This document shows positions 31,925-39,260 of a stretch of 39,352 nt of DNA, piece by piece. The stretch is taken from contig DATJNS010000376.1 in NCBI GenBank assembly GCA_035507915.1, positions 1 to 39,352 of the forward strand. The letters are read 5' to 3'. The position numbers were made by a program, and so were the translations under genes. The notes beneath the pieces were generated by a model. It was given only the letters and a program-made list of their open reading frames with translations, had not been told where the DNA came from and did not search any database. The first letter of the stretch is position 1; each line of letters starts with the position of its first letter. The stretch is from JACQAI01 sp035507915. GTDB taxonomy: Bacteria; Pseudomonadota; Alphaproteobacteria; Elsterales; Elsteraceae.

Positions 31925-33292
31925 ATGACGACGCATGTGCGCTGCGGCACGCTGTTCACCGCCCGCGACGACAAGGCCAAGGCCAAGCAGTCCTTGGTCT
32001 ACGACGCGCACGGGCGGCTGAGCTATGTCGGCCCGACCGCCGAGGCGCCCAAGGCCGCGCCAGGCGACGCGGTGCTCGACTATTCGGGCCAGTTCGTCAT
32101 GCCGGGGCTGATCGACGTCCACGTCCACCTCGCCTACGGCAACGCCAAGAGCGAGGAGGACATCGACCTCTACCACCCGATGGAGTTCCGCGCGCTGCGC
32201 GGCCTGTTCTTCGCCCAGAAGGTGCTCGCCGCCGGCTACACGGCGATCTGCTCGCCGGGCGACGCCGGCCAGATCAGCCTGTCGGTGCGCAACGCCATCA
32301 AGGCGGGGCTGTTCGACGGGCCGCGGGTCAGCGCCGCCGGCCCCTACATCTCGGCGCGCCAGAGCCTGACCGACTGGTACCCGAGCTGGATCGGCGCGCC
32401 CGCGACCTCGATCGGCGTGCTGGTCGCCAACCGCGACGAGGCGATCGAGCAGATCCGCATCCAGGTCAAGAACGGCGTCGATTGCGTCAAGATCGCGATG
32501 GACGGCATCCAGCGCCGGCCCGACGGCAGCCTGATCGCGGCGTTCGACCAGGACGAGACCACCGCGATGGTGCGCGAGATCCAGCGCCTCGGCCGCAAGG
32601 TGGTCGTCCACGCGGTCGGCCGCGAGGCGACGCTCTACTCGGCGCGCGCCGGCGTCGACCTGATCTTCCACGCCTATGACCTCGACGACGAATGCATCGA
32701 CGCGATGCTGAAGAGCGGCAGCGCGATCGGCCCCACCATGACGTTGCGGCGCAACATGATCGACTTCACCCAGCCGCACGAGCCGGCGGCCACCAAGGGC
32801 CGCGTCGACGCCGGACGGCGCGACTACGAGACCGCCTGCGCCAACCTGCGCAAGGCGCACAAGGCCGGCGTGCCGATGATGACCGGCACCGACTCGGGCT
32901 TCGCGGTGACGCCCTACGGCGAGTGGCACGCGCGCGAGCTCGAGATCTTCGTCGACGATCTCGGCTTCTCGCCCGCCGAAGCGCTGCGCGCCGCGACCCA
33001 GGTGAACGCGCGCTTCATCGCCGACGGCGACCAGGTCGGCGTGCTCGAGGCCGGCCGCGCCGCCGACTTCATCGCGCTCGACGGCTCGCCGCTCGAGAAC
33101 GTCTCGATCCTGCTCGACAAGACCAAGATCCGCGCCGTGCATCTCGCCGGCAAGCAGATGGCGATCCCCGACCGCGCCTACGATCCGCGCCAGGTCACCG
33201 ACGCCGCGCTCGCCAACTGGACCGACCTCTACACCCAGGCGCGGGTCGCCGAGCTCGCCCGCGCCAAGCCGCGGCGCCGCGCCGCGGAGTAG
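31925..33292 (+). CDS. Metal-dependent amidohydrolase (imidazolonepropionase-like)
   Basis: A 455-residue subtype-I amidohydrolase: beta-sandwich start, PGLIDVHVHLAY (His66, His68), NGVDCVKIAMDG with the likely carbamylated Lys near 190, HAVG and IFHAYD (two ligand histidines), and TGTDSGF with the catalytic Asp. GAGGAT precedes the ATG at 31925. The family includes prolidase-like and imidazolonepropionase-like enzymes and cyclic amide or ester hydrolases. It is the third gene of the Bug/racemase-fold cluster; the palindrome at 31811 separates it from the second gene. Substrate unknown. Confidence 0.88.
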   Translation: MTTHVRCGTLFTARDDKAKAKQSLVYDAHGRLSYVGPTAEAPKAAPGDAVLDYSGQFVMPGLIDVHVHLAYGNAKSEEDIDLYHPMEFRALRGLFFAQKVLAAGYTAICSPGDAGQISLSVRNAIKAGLFDGPRVSAAGPYISARQSLTDWYPSWIGAPATSIGVLVANRDEAIEQIRIQVKNGVDCVKIAMDGIQRRPDGSLIAAFDQDETTAMVREIQRLGRKVVVHAVGREATLYSARAGVDLIFHAYDLDDECIDAMLKSGSAIGPTMTLRRNMIDFTQPHEPAATKGRVDAGRRDYETACANLRKAHKAGVPMMTGTDSGFAVTPYGEWHARELEIFVDDLGFSPAEALRAATQVNARFIADGDQVGVLEAGRAADFIALDGSPLENVSILLDKTKIRAVHLAGKQMAIPDRAYDPRQVTDAALANWTDLYTQARVAELARAKPRRRAAE

Positions 33293-33298
33293 CCCCGC

Positions 33299-34126
33299 TC
33301 ACGCGTTCGGGTCGCCGGCGTTCGGGAAGAAGAGCTGCTGGCCGTTGATCTTGTACGCCGCGATGGCGCGTTGGCCTTCGGGCGAGATCAGCCAGTCGAC
33401 GAACTGCTGGCCGAGCGCCACCTTCACGGTCGGGTGCTTCGCGGGGTTCACCAGCATCACGCCGTACTGGTTGAACAGGCGCTGGTCGCCCTCGACCGCG
33501 ATCACGAGATCGCGCTTGTTCTTGAACGCGAGCCAGGTGCCGCGGTCCGACAGCACGTAGGCGTCGATCGCCGCCGCGGTGTTGAGCGCCGCGCCCATGC
33601 CCTGGCCGATCTCCTTGTACCAGGGCCCCTTGTCGGCGGCGATGTCGATACCGGCGGCCTGCCACAGCTTGAGCTCGGCGATGTGCGTACCCGAGCGGTC
33701 GCCGCGCGAGACGAAGGGCAGAGTTTTGGCCTCGAGGGTGCGCAGCGCGGCGACGATGTCGTGGGTGCCCTTGATGCCGGCGGGATCGCGCGCCGGCCCG
33801 ATCAGCACGAAGTCGTTGTACATCACCGGGAAGCGCTTCACGCCCCAGCCCTCGGCGAGGAACTTCTCCTCGGCGGAGCGGGCGTGCACGAACACGACGT
33901 CGGCGTCGCCGCGGCGCGCGGTGTCGAGCGCCTGGCCGGTACCCTGCGCCACCACCTTCACGTCGATGCCGGTCTTGGCCTTGAACAGCGGCAGGATGTG
34001 GCCGAACAGGCCGGAATCCTGGGTCGAGGTGGTCGACGCCACCACGATCGACTTGTCCGCCGCGTGCGCGGCCGCGCCGAGCAGCAAAGCGAAGCCAATC
34101 GCGACCAAGCCGCGGCGTGCGAGCAT
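33299..34126 (-). CDS. tupA: Tungstate ABC transporter substrate-binding protein
   Basis: A 275-residue periplasmic oxyanion receptor with signal peptide MLARRGLVAIGFALLLGAAAHA. SIVVASTTSTQDSGLF holds the TTS core typical of TupA/ModA-like proteins, and RGDRSGTHIAELKLW is the second oxyanion loop. AQGTGQALDTARRGDADVVF and AAIDAYVLSDRGTW fit the TupA subfamily better than ModA. It is the last gene of the tupBCA order on the minus strand, 22 bases after tupC. Binds WO4(2-) (or molybdate) for uptake used in Mo/W cofactor enzymes. Confidence 0.92.
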   Translation of the reverse strand: MLARRGLVAIGFALLLGAAAHAADKSIVVASTTSTQDSGLFGHILPLFKAKTGIDVKVVAQGTGQALDTARRGDADVVFVHARSAEEKFLAEGWGVKRFPVMYNDFVLIGPARDPAGIKGTHDIVAALRTLEAKTLPFVSRGDRSGTHIAELKLWQAAGIDIAADKGPWYKEIGQGMGAALNTAAAIDAYVLSDRGTWLAFKNKRDLVIAVEGDQRLFNQYGVMLVNPAKHPTVKVALGQQFVDWLISPEGQRAIAAYKINGQQLFFPNAGDPNA

Positions 34127-34148
34127 CTCTCCCTCCCTCGTGGCGCGA

Positions 34149-34871
34149 CTAAACTAGCAGCTCGCCGGCGAGGAAGCGGCGCGCCGTCGCGGTCTCGGGT
34201 GCGGCGAAGAAGCGCGCCGCCGGACCGGTCTCGATGACGCGGCCGCGATGCAGCAGGACGATGTCGCCGGCGAGCCGCCGCGCCGCGCCGAGATCGTGGG
34301 TCGCCATCACGACCTTGATGCCGCGCGCGATCACGGCGCCGATCACGTCCTCGAACGCCTTGGTGGCGGCCGGATCGAGGCTGGCGCTCGGCTCGTCGAG
34401 GAACAGCACGGTCGGGTCGCGCGCCAGCGCGCGCGCGAGCGCGAGGCGCTGCTGCTCGCCGCCCGACAGGCGGCGCGCCGGCCGGTCCCCCAGGCCCGCG
34501 AGCCCGACCAGCTCGAGCAGTTCGGCGAGCCGCGTCGGACGGGCGGCGCGCGGGATGCGCGCGGCGGCGAGCGCGTAGCGCAGGTTGGCGGCGGCGCTGC
34601 GGCGCAGCATGGTCGGGCGCTGGAACACGATGGCGCGACGCTGCGGCAGGCCGGCGGCTTGGCCGCCCCAGCTGACGCGGCCGCGCGACGGCACGTCGAG
34701 GCCGCAGGCGATGCGCAGCACGGTCGTCTTGCCCGAGCCGTTGGGGCCGATCAGCACGGTCGGCGCGCCCGCGTCGATCGACAGGCTGACGCGCTCGAGC
34801 ACGGTGACGGCGCCCGCCACGACGCTGACGTCGTCGAATGCGATCGGCAGGTTGGTGAGCGGCGCGTGCAT
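34149..34871 (-). CDS. tupC: Tungstate ABC transporter ATP-binding protein
   Basis: A 240-residue ABC ATPase. Walker A is GPNGSGKTT (42-50), the Q-loop is in VFQRP, the signature is LSGGEQQR, Walker B is VLFLDEPSASLD, and the switch His is in ATHDLGAARRL. It lacks the C-terminal regulatory domain of ModC, as TupC proteins do. Lies 5 bases after tupB and 22 before tupA, so co-translated. Confidence 0.92.
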   Translation of the reverse strand: MHAPLTNLPIAFDDVSVVAGAVTVLERVSLSIDAGAPTVLIGPNGSGKTTVLRIACGLDVPSRGRVSWGGQAAGLPQRRAIVFQRPTMLRRSAAANLRYALAAARIPRAARPTRLAELLELVGLAGLGDRPARRLSGGEQQRLALARALARDPTVLFLDEPSASLDPAATKAFEDVIGAVIARGIKVVMATHDLGAARRLAGDIVLLHRGRVIETGPAARFFAAPETATARRFLAGELLV

Positions 34872-34876
34872 GGGCG

Positions 34877-35569
34877 TCAGCCCGCGACGCGCTCGCCGGC
34901 GCGCCGCGCCAGCCAGGCGCCGGCGTTGACCAGCACGACCAGCGCGATCAGCACGAAGCCGAGCCCGATCGCCAGCGCGAGGTTGCCCTTCGAGGTCTCG
35001 AGCGCGATCGCCGTCGTCATCATGCGCGTGAACCCGTTGATGTTGCCGCCGACGATGATCACCGCGCCGACCTCGGCGGCGGCGCGCCCGAACCCGGCGA
35101 GCAAGGCGGTCACCAGGCTGAAACGCGCGTCCCAGACCAAGGTGGCGATGCGCCGGATCGGGCCGACATGCATCGCGGCCAGCTCGTCGCGATACTCGAG
35201 CCACAGATCCTCGACGGTCTGGCGCGTCAGCGCCGCGATGATCGGCAGCACGAGCACGCTCTGCGCCGCGATCATGGCGGCCGGCGTGAACAACAGGCCC
35301 CAGGCGCCGAGCGGCCCCGAGCGCGACAGCGCGAGATAGAGCGCGAGGCCGACCACGACCGGCGGCAGCCCCATCATGGCGTTGAGCGCCACGATGACGA
35401 CCTCGCGGCCGGCGAAGCGCACGAGCGCCAGCCACGCGCCGAGCGGGATGCCGACCAGCGCCGCGGCCAGCACGGCGCTCAGGCTGACGAGCAGCGACAG
35501 CCGCACGATGGCGAGCAACGCCGGATCGGCCGACAACACGAGCTGCAGCGCGGACGCGTCGGTTCCCAT
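34877..35569 (-). CDS. tupB: Tungstate ABC transporter permease
   Basis: A 230-residue permease with five to six helices. The coupling EAA-like loop sits in AAMHVGPIRRIATLVWDARFSLVTALLAGFGRAAAEVGAVIIVGG-type sequence (E-AA-G near 168-176), and TRMMTTAIALETSKGN is highly characteristic of TupB. GGGAGA precedes the ATG at 35569; the frame stays open upstream but without membrane-protein character. First gene of tupBCA; divergent from a Crp/Fnr regulator, which could control it. Confidence 0.92.
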   Translation of the reverse strand: MGTDASALQLVLSADPALLAIVRLSLLVSLSAVLAAALVGIPLGAWLALVRFAGREVVIVALNAMMGLPPVVVGLALYLALSRSGPLGAWGLLFTPAAMIAAQSVLVLPIIAALTRQTVEDLWLEYRDELAAMHVGPIRRIATLVWDARFSLVTALLAGFGRAAAEVGAVIIVGGNINGFTRMMTTAIALETSKGNLALAIGLGFVLIALVVLVNAGAWLARRAGERVAG

Positions 35570-35578
35570 CGATCTCCC

Positions 35579-35604
35579 GCTCGAAACGCGCTCCACCTTC
35601 GAGC
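35579..35604 (-). promoter_or_regulatory. GCTCGAA-N12-TTCGAGC inverted repeat upstream of tupB
   Basis: Perfect 7-bp arms (35579-35585, 35598-35604) around 12 nt, directly upstream of the tupB ribosome site. It could be an operator for a tungstate or molybdate-sensing repressor or a 5'-UTR hairpin. No Mo/W riboswitch-like core was recognised. Confidence 0.45.
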
Positions 35605-35723
35605 AATCCGGACCGCGACGCCAGCCCGACGCACCGTCGTCCACACTCGTCCGGCGCGCGCTCGCTTGCCGCGCGCCCGGCATACTAGGATGTCGGGCGT
35701 CCATGCGGGAGGAGTCGCGGCGG

Positions 35724-36371
35724 ATGGCAGATCGCAGCCCGCGCACCGTGGCGCCGGAGACGACGCCGTCGCCGCTCGACTGGATACCGGCGGCGCTCCG
35801 CCGGGCGGCGTCCGCGCGATCCCTCGACGCCGGCGCGACGCTGTTCCGGCAAGGCGACCGCGTCGCGGCCATCTTCGGCCTCGAGGCGGGGCGCGTCCGC
35901 ATGGTGCGCCACACCATCGACGATCACCGCGTGACCTTGCACACGGCGCGGGCGGGCGAGCTGTTCGCCGAGGCGGCGCTGTTCTCCGACGTCTACCATT
36001 GCGACGCGGTCGCCGACGTGCCGTCGCGCGTGCGCATCCTGCCCAAGGCGACCCTGCTCGCCGCGTTCGCCGACGATCCCGAGCTGGCGCGGCGCTTCAT
36101 GGCGATCCTGGCGCGCCAGGTCATGACCCTGCGCACGCGGCTCGAGCATCGCAACATCCGGCCGGCGCGCGAACGGATCCTGCAGCATCTGGCGCTCGCG
36201 GCGGGCGACGGCCGCACCGTGCGGCTCGACGGCACCTTGCTCGACCTCGCCGCCGAGATCGGCCTGACCCACGAGGTGCTCTACCGGAACCTGGCGAGCC
36301 TCGAGCGCGACGGGGTCATCGAGCGGGACAAGGACGCCATCACGCTGGTCGGGCGCCGCGAACCCGTATGA
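35724..36371 (+). CDS. Crp/Fnr-family transcriptional regulator
   Basis: A 215-residue regulator: N-terminal cyclic-nucleotide-binding-like barrel (LDAGATLFRQGDRVAAIFGLEAGRV pattern, ~34-58), dimer helix, and a winged HTH with TLLDLAAEIGLTHEVLYRNLASLERDG. It has only one cysteine (Cys93), so it is not an Fe-S Fnr; ligand pocket residues of a cAMP receptor are not evident. In the recognition helix, His183/Glu184/Arg188 stand at the positions of CRP Arg180/Glu181/Arg185. The start at ATG 35724 is preceded by GGGAGGAG; ATG 35703 is an alternative. It is divergent from tupBCA and precedes a Met/His-rich protein. Confidence 0.9.
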   Translation: MADRSPRTVAPETTPSPLDWIPAALRRAASARSLDAGATLFRQGDRVAAIFGLEAGRVRMVRHTIDDHRVTLHTARAGELFAEAALFSDVYHCDAVADVPSRVRILPKATLLAAFADDPELARRFMAILARQVMTLRTRLEHRNIRPARERILQHLALAAGDGRTVRLDGTLLDLAAEIGLTHEVLYRNLASLERDGVIERDKDAITLVGRREPV

Positions 36372-36382
36372 TCGCGGTCATA
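36367..36382 (+). promoter_or_regulatory. TATGA-N6-TCATA Crp/Fnr-type dyad
   Basis: A perfect dyad, TATGATCGCGGTCATA, with the 5-6-5 spacing of Crp-type sites. It overlaps the stop codon of the regulator gene. A -10-like TAGGGT at 36404-36409 would put transcription start near 36416, about -41.5 from the dyad centre, the class II activator position. Confidence 0.6.
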
Positions 36383-36441
36383 TCGCGGACACCGCGCTCG
36401 GCCTAGGGTCCGGGACATCCGCCCAAAGCGAGGAGTCCACC

Positions 36442-37077
36442 ATGAAACCCCGTCCGATCGTTCTCGGCGTCGTCGGCGCCGCCGCGCTTCTGCTGTCGAC
36501 GGTCGCGTTCGCCCAAACCACGCCGGGCGGCGCCGGGCCGGGCGATCATGCCGGGATGCCCGGAATGCCGGGCATGATGCAGCAGCACGGTGCCATGACG
36601 GGCATGCATCACCCGATGGGCATGGCGGGCGAGCCGACCATGCCGGGCCAGGCGGCGTTCGGCGCGGTCCAGGAGATCGTCCGCATCCTGGAGGCCGATC
36701 CCAACACCGACTGGTCCAAGGTCAATCTCGGCGCGCTGCGCGAGCACCTGATCGACATGAACGAGGTGACCTTGCGGGCAGCCGCCGCCGAGACGCCGAT
36801 CGACGGCGGCCTCGACATCGCGGTGACGGGCAGCGGGCGCACGCTGGCCGCGATCCAGCGCATGATCCCGGCGCACGCCGCGGCGCTCAACGGCGTCCAC
36901 GGCTGGACCGTCGCGTCGTCGCCGCTGCCCGACGGCGTCCGCCTGATCGTGACCGCCGCCGACGCGAAGGAGGTCGCGCACATCCGCGGCCTCGGGTTCA
37001 TCGGCTTGCTGGCGAGCGGCCCGCACCATCAGGCGCACCATCTCGCGATGGCGAAGGGCGAGCTGCCGGTCCACTGA
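36442..37077 (+). CDS. Exported Met/His-rich protein, possible metal binder
   Basis: A 211-residue protein with signal peptide MKPRPIVLGVVGAAALLLSTVAFA and a Met/Gly/His-rich stretch (~34-65; HAGMPGMPGMM, MTGMHHPMGM). Such stretches bind Cu(I)/Ag(I) in periplasmic copper proteins. The remaining ~140 residues (AVQEIVRILEADPNTDWSKV, LRAAAAETPI, ADAKEVAHIRGLGFIGLL) form a globular domain I do not recognise. A GAGGAGT site precedes the ATG. The TATGA-N6-TCATA dyad upstream suggests control by the neighbouring Crp/Fnr protein. Metal binding is inferred from composition only. Confidence 0.72.
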   Translation: MKPRPIVLGVVGAAALLLSTVAFAQTTPGGAGPGDHAGMPGMPGMMQQHGAMTGMHHPMGMAGEPTMPGQAAFGAVQEIVRILEADPNTDWSKVNLGALREHLIDMNEVTLRAAAAETPIDGGLDIAVTGSGRTLAAIQRMIPAHAAALNGVHGWTVASSPLPDGVRLIVTAADAKEVAHIRGLGFIGLLASGPHHQAHHLAMAKGELPVH

Positions 37078-37099
37078 CCCGGCGACGGGGCGGCGGGTC
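37076..37099. terminator. GACCCG/CGGGTC hairpin between convergent genes
   Basis: GACCCG (37076-37081) and CGGGTC (37094-37099) make a 6-bp stem with a 12-nt GC-rich loop, starting at the stop codon of the Met/His-rich gene. No T-tract; weak candidate. Confidence 0.3.
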
Positions 37100-37107
37100 G
37101 GCGCCCC

Positions 37108-37674
37108 CTACTCCAGCACGGCCTCGCACACGCCGACGAACGGATTGACCCCGGTCAGGCGTGGAAAGTCGAGCTGGCGCGGGGCGACCTGGAAGATCTG
37201 GCAGGTGAACAGCATGTCGACCGCCGCGCCGTCGCTCGACAGCGGGCACATCAGCCGTTGCGCCGCGTGATAGCCGCCGTCCGGGTCGTCCGGGCGCGGA
37301 TAGCGGCTCATCGAGAACACCGGCCGGCGCGCGTCGATCACCCGCCGGTAGAGCGCCGTGATGTAGTCGCAGTAGGGCTTGCTCTGGTTGATCTCGTCGA
37401 CATAGCCGCCGGTCGGGTCCCAGCCCAGCGTGTTGACGAGCTCGGTGCCGACCAGCCGATAGCGAAAGCGCGCGCCGCCCTCGACCACGTCGGCCAGGAA
37501 CAGATTGGGCAACAGGCGCGGCGGCATGTCGACCGGATCGATGTCGGCACGCCGCGGCATCGGCCGATCGGCGCAGCGGCCGCGCCAGTAGCGATAGAAC
37601 TCGTTCAGGCGCGCATCCGGGTCGACCGGCGAGCCGGACACCAGGCGCATCCGATAGTCGCATTCCGCGGTCAT
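37108..37674 (-). CDS. PAS-domain protein (PAS_5 family)
   Basis: A 188-residue protein. PRRADIDPVDMPPRLLPNLFLADV is the PAS_5 entry (R-DIDP-D-P-LLP-L-L-DV) followed by FRYRLVGTELVNTLGWDPTGGYVDEI, the usual ligand-pocket strand. No kinase, GGDEF or HTH output domain is attached, as in most stand-alone PAS_5 proteins of Rhodospirillales. Sensor function is presumed; ligand unknown. The ATG at 37674 is used, though a later Met (residue 9) might also start the protein. A GST gene follows on the same strand 31 bases upstream. Confidence 0.83.
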   Translation of the reverse strand: MTAECDYRMRLVSGSPVDPDARLNEFYRYWRGRCADRPMPRRADIDPVDMPPRLLPNLFLADVVEGGARFRYRLVGTELVNTLGWDPTGGYVDEINQSKPYCDYITALYRRVIDARRPVFSMSRYPRPDDPDGGYHAAQRLMCPLSSDGAAVDMLFTCQIFQVAPRQLDFPRLTGVNPFVGVCEAVLE

Positions 37675-37705
37675 CGGTCGGTCGCCGCCGCGGCTGACGC
37701 CGCCG

Positions 37706-38341
37706 TCACGCCGGCGCCATCTCCTGGTCCTTCTTCGGGATCAGGTCGTAGGGCAGCGCGAAGCCGGGCATCGCCTTCAGGCGCTTGGACCACGCCTCGA
37801 GGCGCGGCCAGCGCGCGATGTCGATGCCGCCTTCGGCCATGAAGACCATGCGGCCCCAGCAGCCGATGTCGGCGATCGAGCAGGCGTCGCCGACCAGCCA
37901 GTCGCGACCGGCGAGCGACTGGTCGACGAAGCCGAGCGCGGCCTCGGCGAGCGGCCGGAAATAGTCCATCACCGCGGGATCGACGGTGCGGAAGCGGCTG
38001 TAGTGGCGCACCTTGGCGACGTTGGTGATCGCGTCGGCCTCCCACGACAGCCACTCGCGCGCCTGCAGACGATCCTGCTCGCTCGCCGGCTCGAACCGGC
38101 CGGTGGTGCGCGCGAGATAGTCGAGGATGATGTTCGACTGCACGATCGTGAGGCCGCGATGACGCAGCGCCGGCACCTGGCCGTAGCGGTTGATCGCGAG
38201 ATACTCGGGCTCCTTCTGACGGCCGAACTTGAGATTCACGGTCTTGAAGCTGAACGGCAGACGCGCCAGCGCGAGATAGAGCATCGGCTTGTAGGTCGAG
38301 CTCGACGTGAAGCTGCCGTAGAGCGTGAAGTGGTCGTCCAT
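37706..38341 (-). CDS. Glutathione S-transferase family protein
   Basis: A 211-residue cytosolic GST. The N-terminal thioredoxin-like domain begins MDDHFTLYGSFTSSSTYKP, with the GSFTSSS region at the catalytic Ser/Tyr position, cis-Pro in YGQVPALRHRG and the gamma-glutamyl-binding IVQSNIILDYLA. The all-helical C-domain has SIADIGCWGRMVFM. ATG 38341 fits this; an in-frame ATG at 38398 runs into the neighbouring gene's end. Acts on an unknown electrophile. Only 13 bases separate it from the Mrr-type gene, but the composition changes there, so that gene may be a later insertion. Confidence 0.88.
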   Translation of the reverse strand: MDDHFTLYGSFTSSSTYKPMLYLALARLPFSFKTVNLKFGRQKEPEYLAINRYGQVPALRHRGLTIVQSNIILDYLARTTGRFEPASEQDRLQAREWLSWEADAITNVAKVRHYSRFRTVDPAVMDYFRPLAEAALGFVDQSLAGRDWLVGDACSIADIGCWGRMVFMAEGGIDIARWPRLEAWSKRLKAMPGFALPYDLIPKKDQEMAPA

Positions 38342-38354
38342 TGCGGTGGGCCCG

Positions 38355-39227
38355 TTAAACCTGAGAGAACCAAACGTCATCGATGACAATGCGCTCAACC
38401 AATTCGGTATTGACCCCCAACTTCAGCGTCTTCAGGAGTTCACAGAGCTGATCTCCATCAATGAGATCGATCGCCGGGGCACCGTCTCGCGTCGCTTCAC
38501 GCTTCGCGTCGTTGCTGAATGTGCCCGTCGTGATGATCAGCCCTTTGTCGCTTCGCCCCACCATAGCGCCTCTAAAATCTCGGACGGCGCCGGAACCAAC
38601 CGTGCCCTGATATCTTTTGCACTGAAAGAACGTATTGAAGGACAGCAGGTTAACGCGCAGAACGCCGACGCCATCTATACCACCGTCTCCGCTCCGACCC
38701 GTGACTTCCACTTTCGTAAAACCTGCTTCTCGCAAGAGCCGTTGCGCCAGCCTCTCAAAGGCGGAGGGTGACATCGCTTGCATCGTTGCCAAAAGCCGAT
38801 CTTTCCAGCCCTCCTCCGGAGGTGGTGCATCACGCGCCACGGCCTCTTCGCTCGTGGGCCCGGCGATCGTCTCCTGCCGCTTACGCTCATAATCCTCGCG
38901 GCGGACGCGGCCGGGCACATCTCTTACGGCGGCCTCCGTCATCCGCTCGCCCTGATCGGTGACTGCCCATACGCCACGGGCGCTGTTCTCAAGCGCGCCG
39001 ACCCGCTTCAGATAGGTCTTAGCCCAGGCGAGATTGTAGTTCAGCTTGGTCTGGCGTTTGTCCTTGTGAAGCACCGCCGCGACGTCGTCTGATATCCGCT
39101 CGATTTCGATGACCTTGCTGAGAAGCTCCTCATTCGAGGCTGAGCCGCCCATAGCCTTGAGGGCCTTCAGGGTCGGCCACATCAGCTCATCGTAGCTGGG
39201 GACGAGATCAGACGGTTGTTCTGTCAT
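38355..39227 (-). CDS. Mrr-type restriction endonuclease, solitary
   Basis: A 290-residue protein with an Mrr_N winged-helix domain (~1-105: SYDELMWPTLKALKAMGGSASNEELL, then RGVWAVTDQG) and an Mrr_cat PD-(D/E)xK nuclease (~165-290) with SGDGGIDGVG and FFQCKRY (Asp...Gln-x-Lys), then GLIITTGTFSNDAKREA. Mrr enzymes cut DNA carrying methylated adenine or cytosine and need no partner methylase. The gene is visibly AT-richer than its neighbours (long runs such as 38361-38420 look near half A+T), which suggests horizontal acquisition. ATG 39227 is used. Confidence 0.88.
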   Translation of the reverse strand: MTEQPSDLVPSYDELMWPTLKALKAMGGSASNEELLSKVIEIERISDDVAAVLHKDKRQTKLNYNLAWAKTYLKRVGALENSARGVWAVTDQGERMTEAAVRDVPGRVRREDYERKRQETIAGPTSEEAVARDAPPPEEGWKDRLLATMQAMSPSAFERLAQRLLREAGFTKVEVTGRSGDGGIDGVGVLRVNLLSFNTFFQCKRYQGTVGSGAVRDFRGAMVGRSDKGLIITTGTFSNDAKREATRDGAPAIDLIDGDQLCELLKTLKLGVNTELVERIVIDDVWFSQV

Positions 39228-39260
39228 TGAGCTCGTCCAGCAGGTGTTTCTGCGTGTCCG

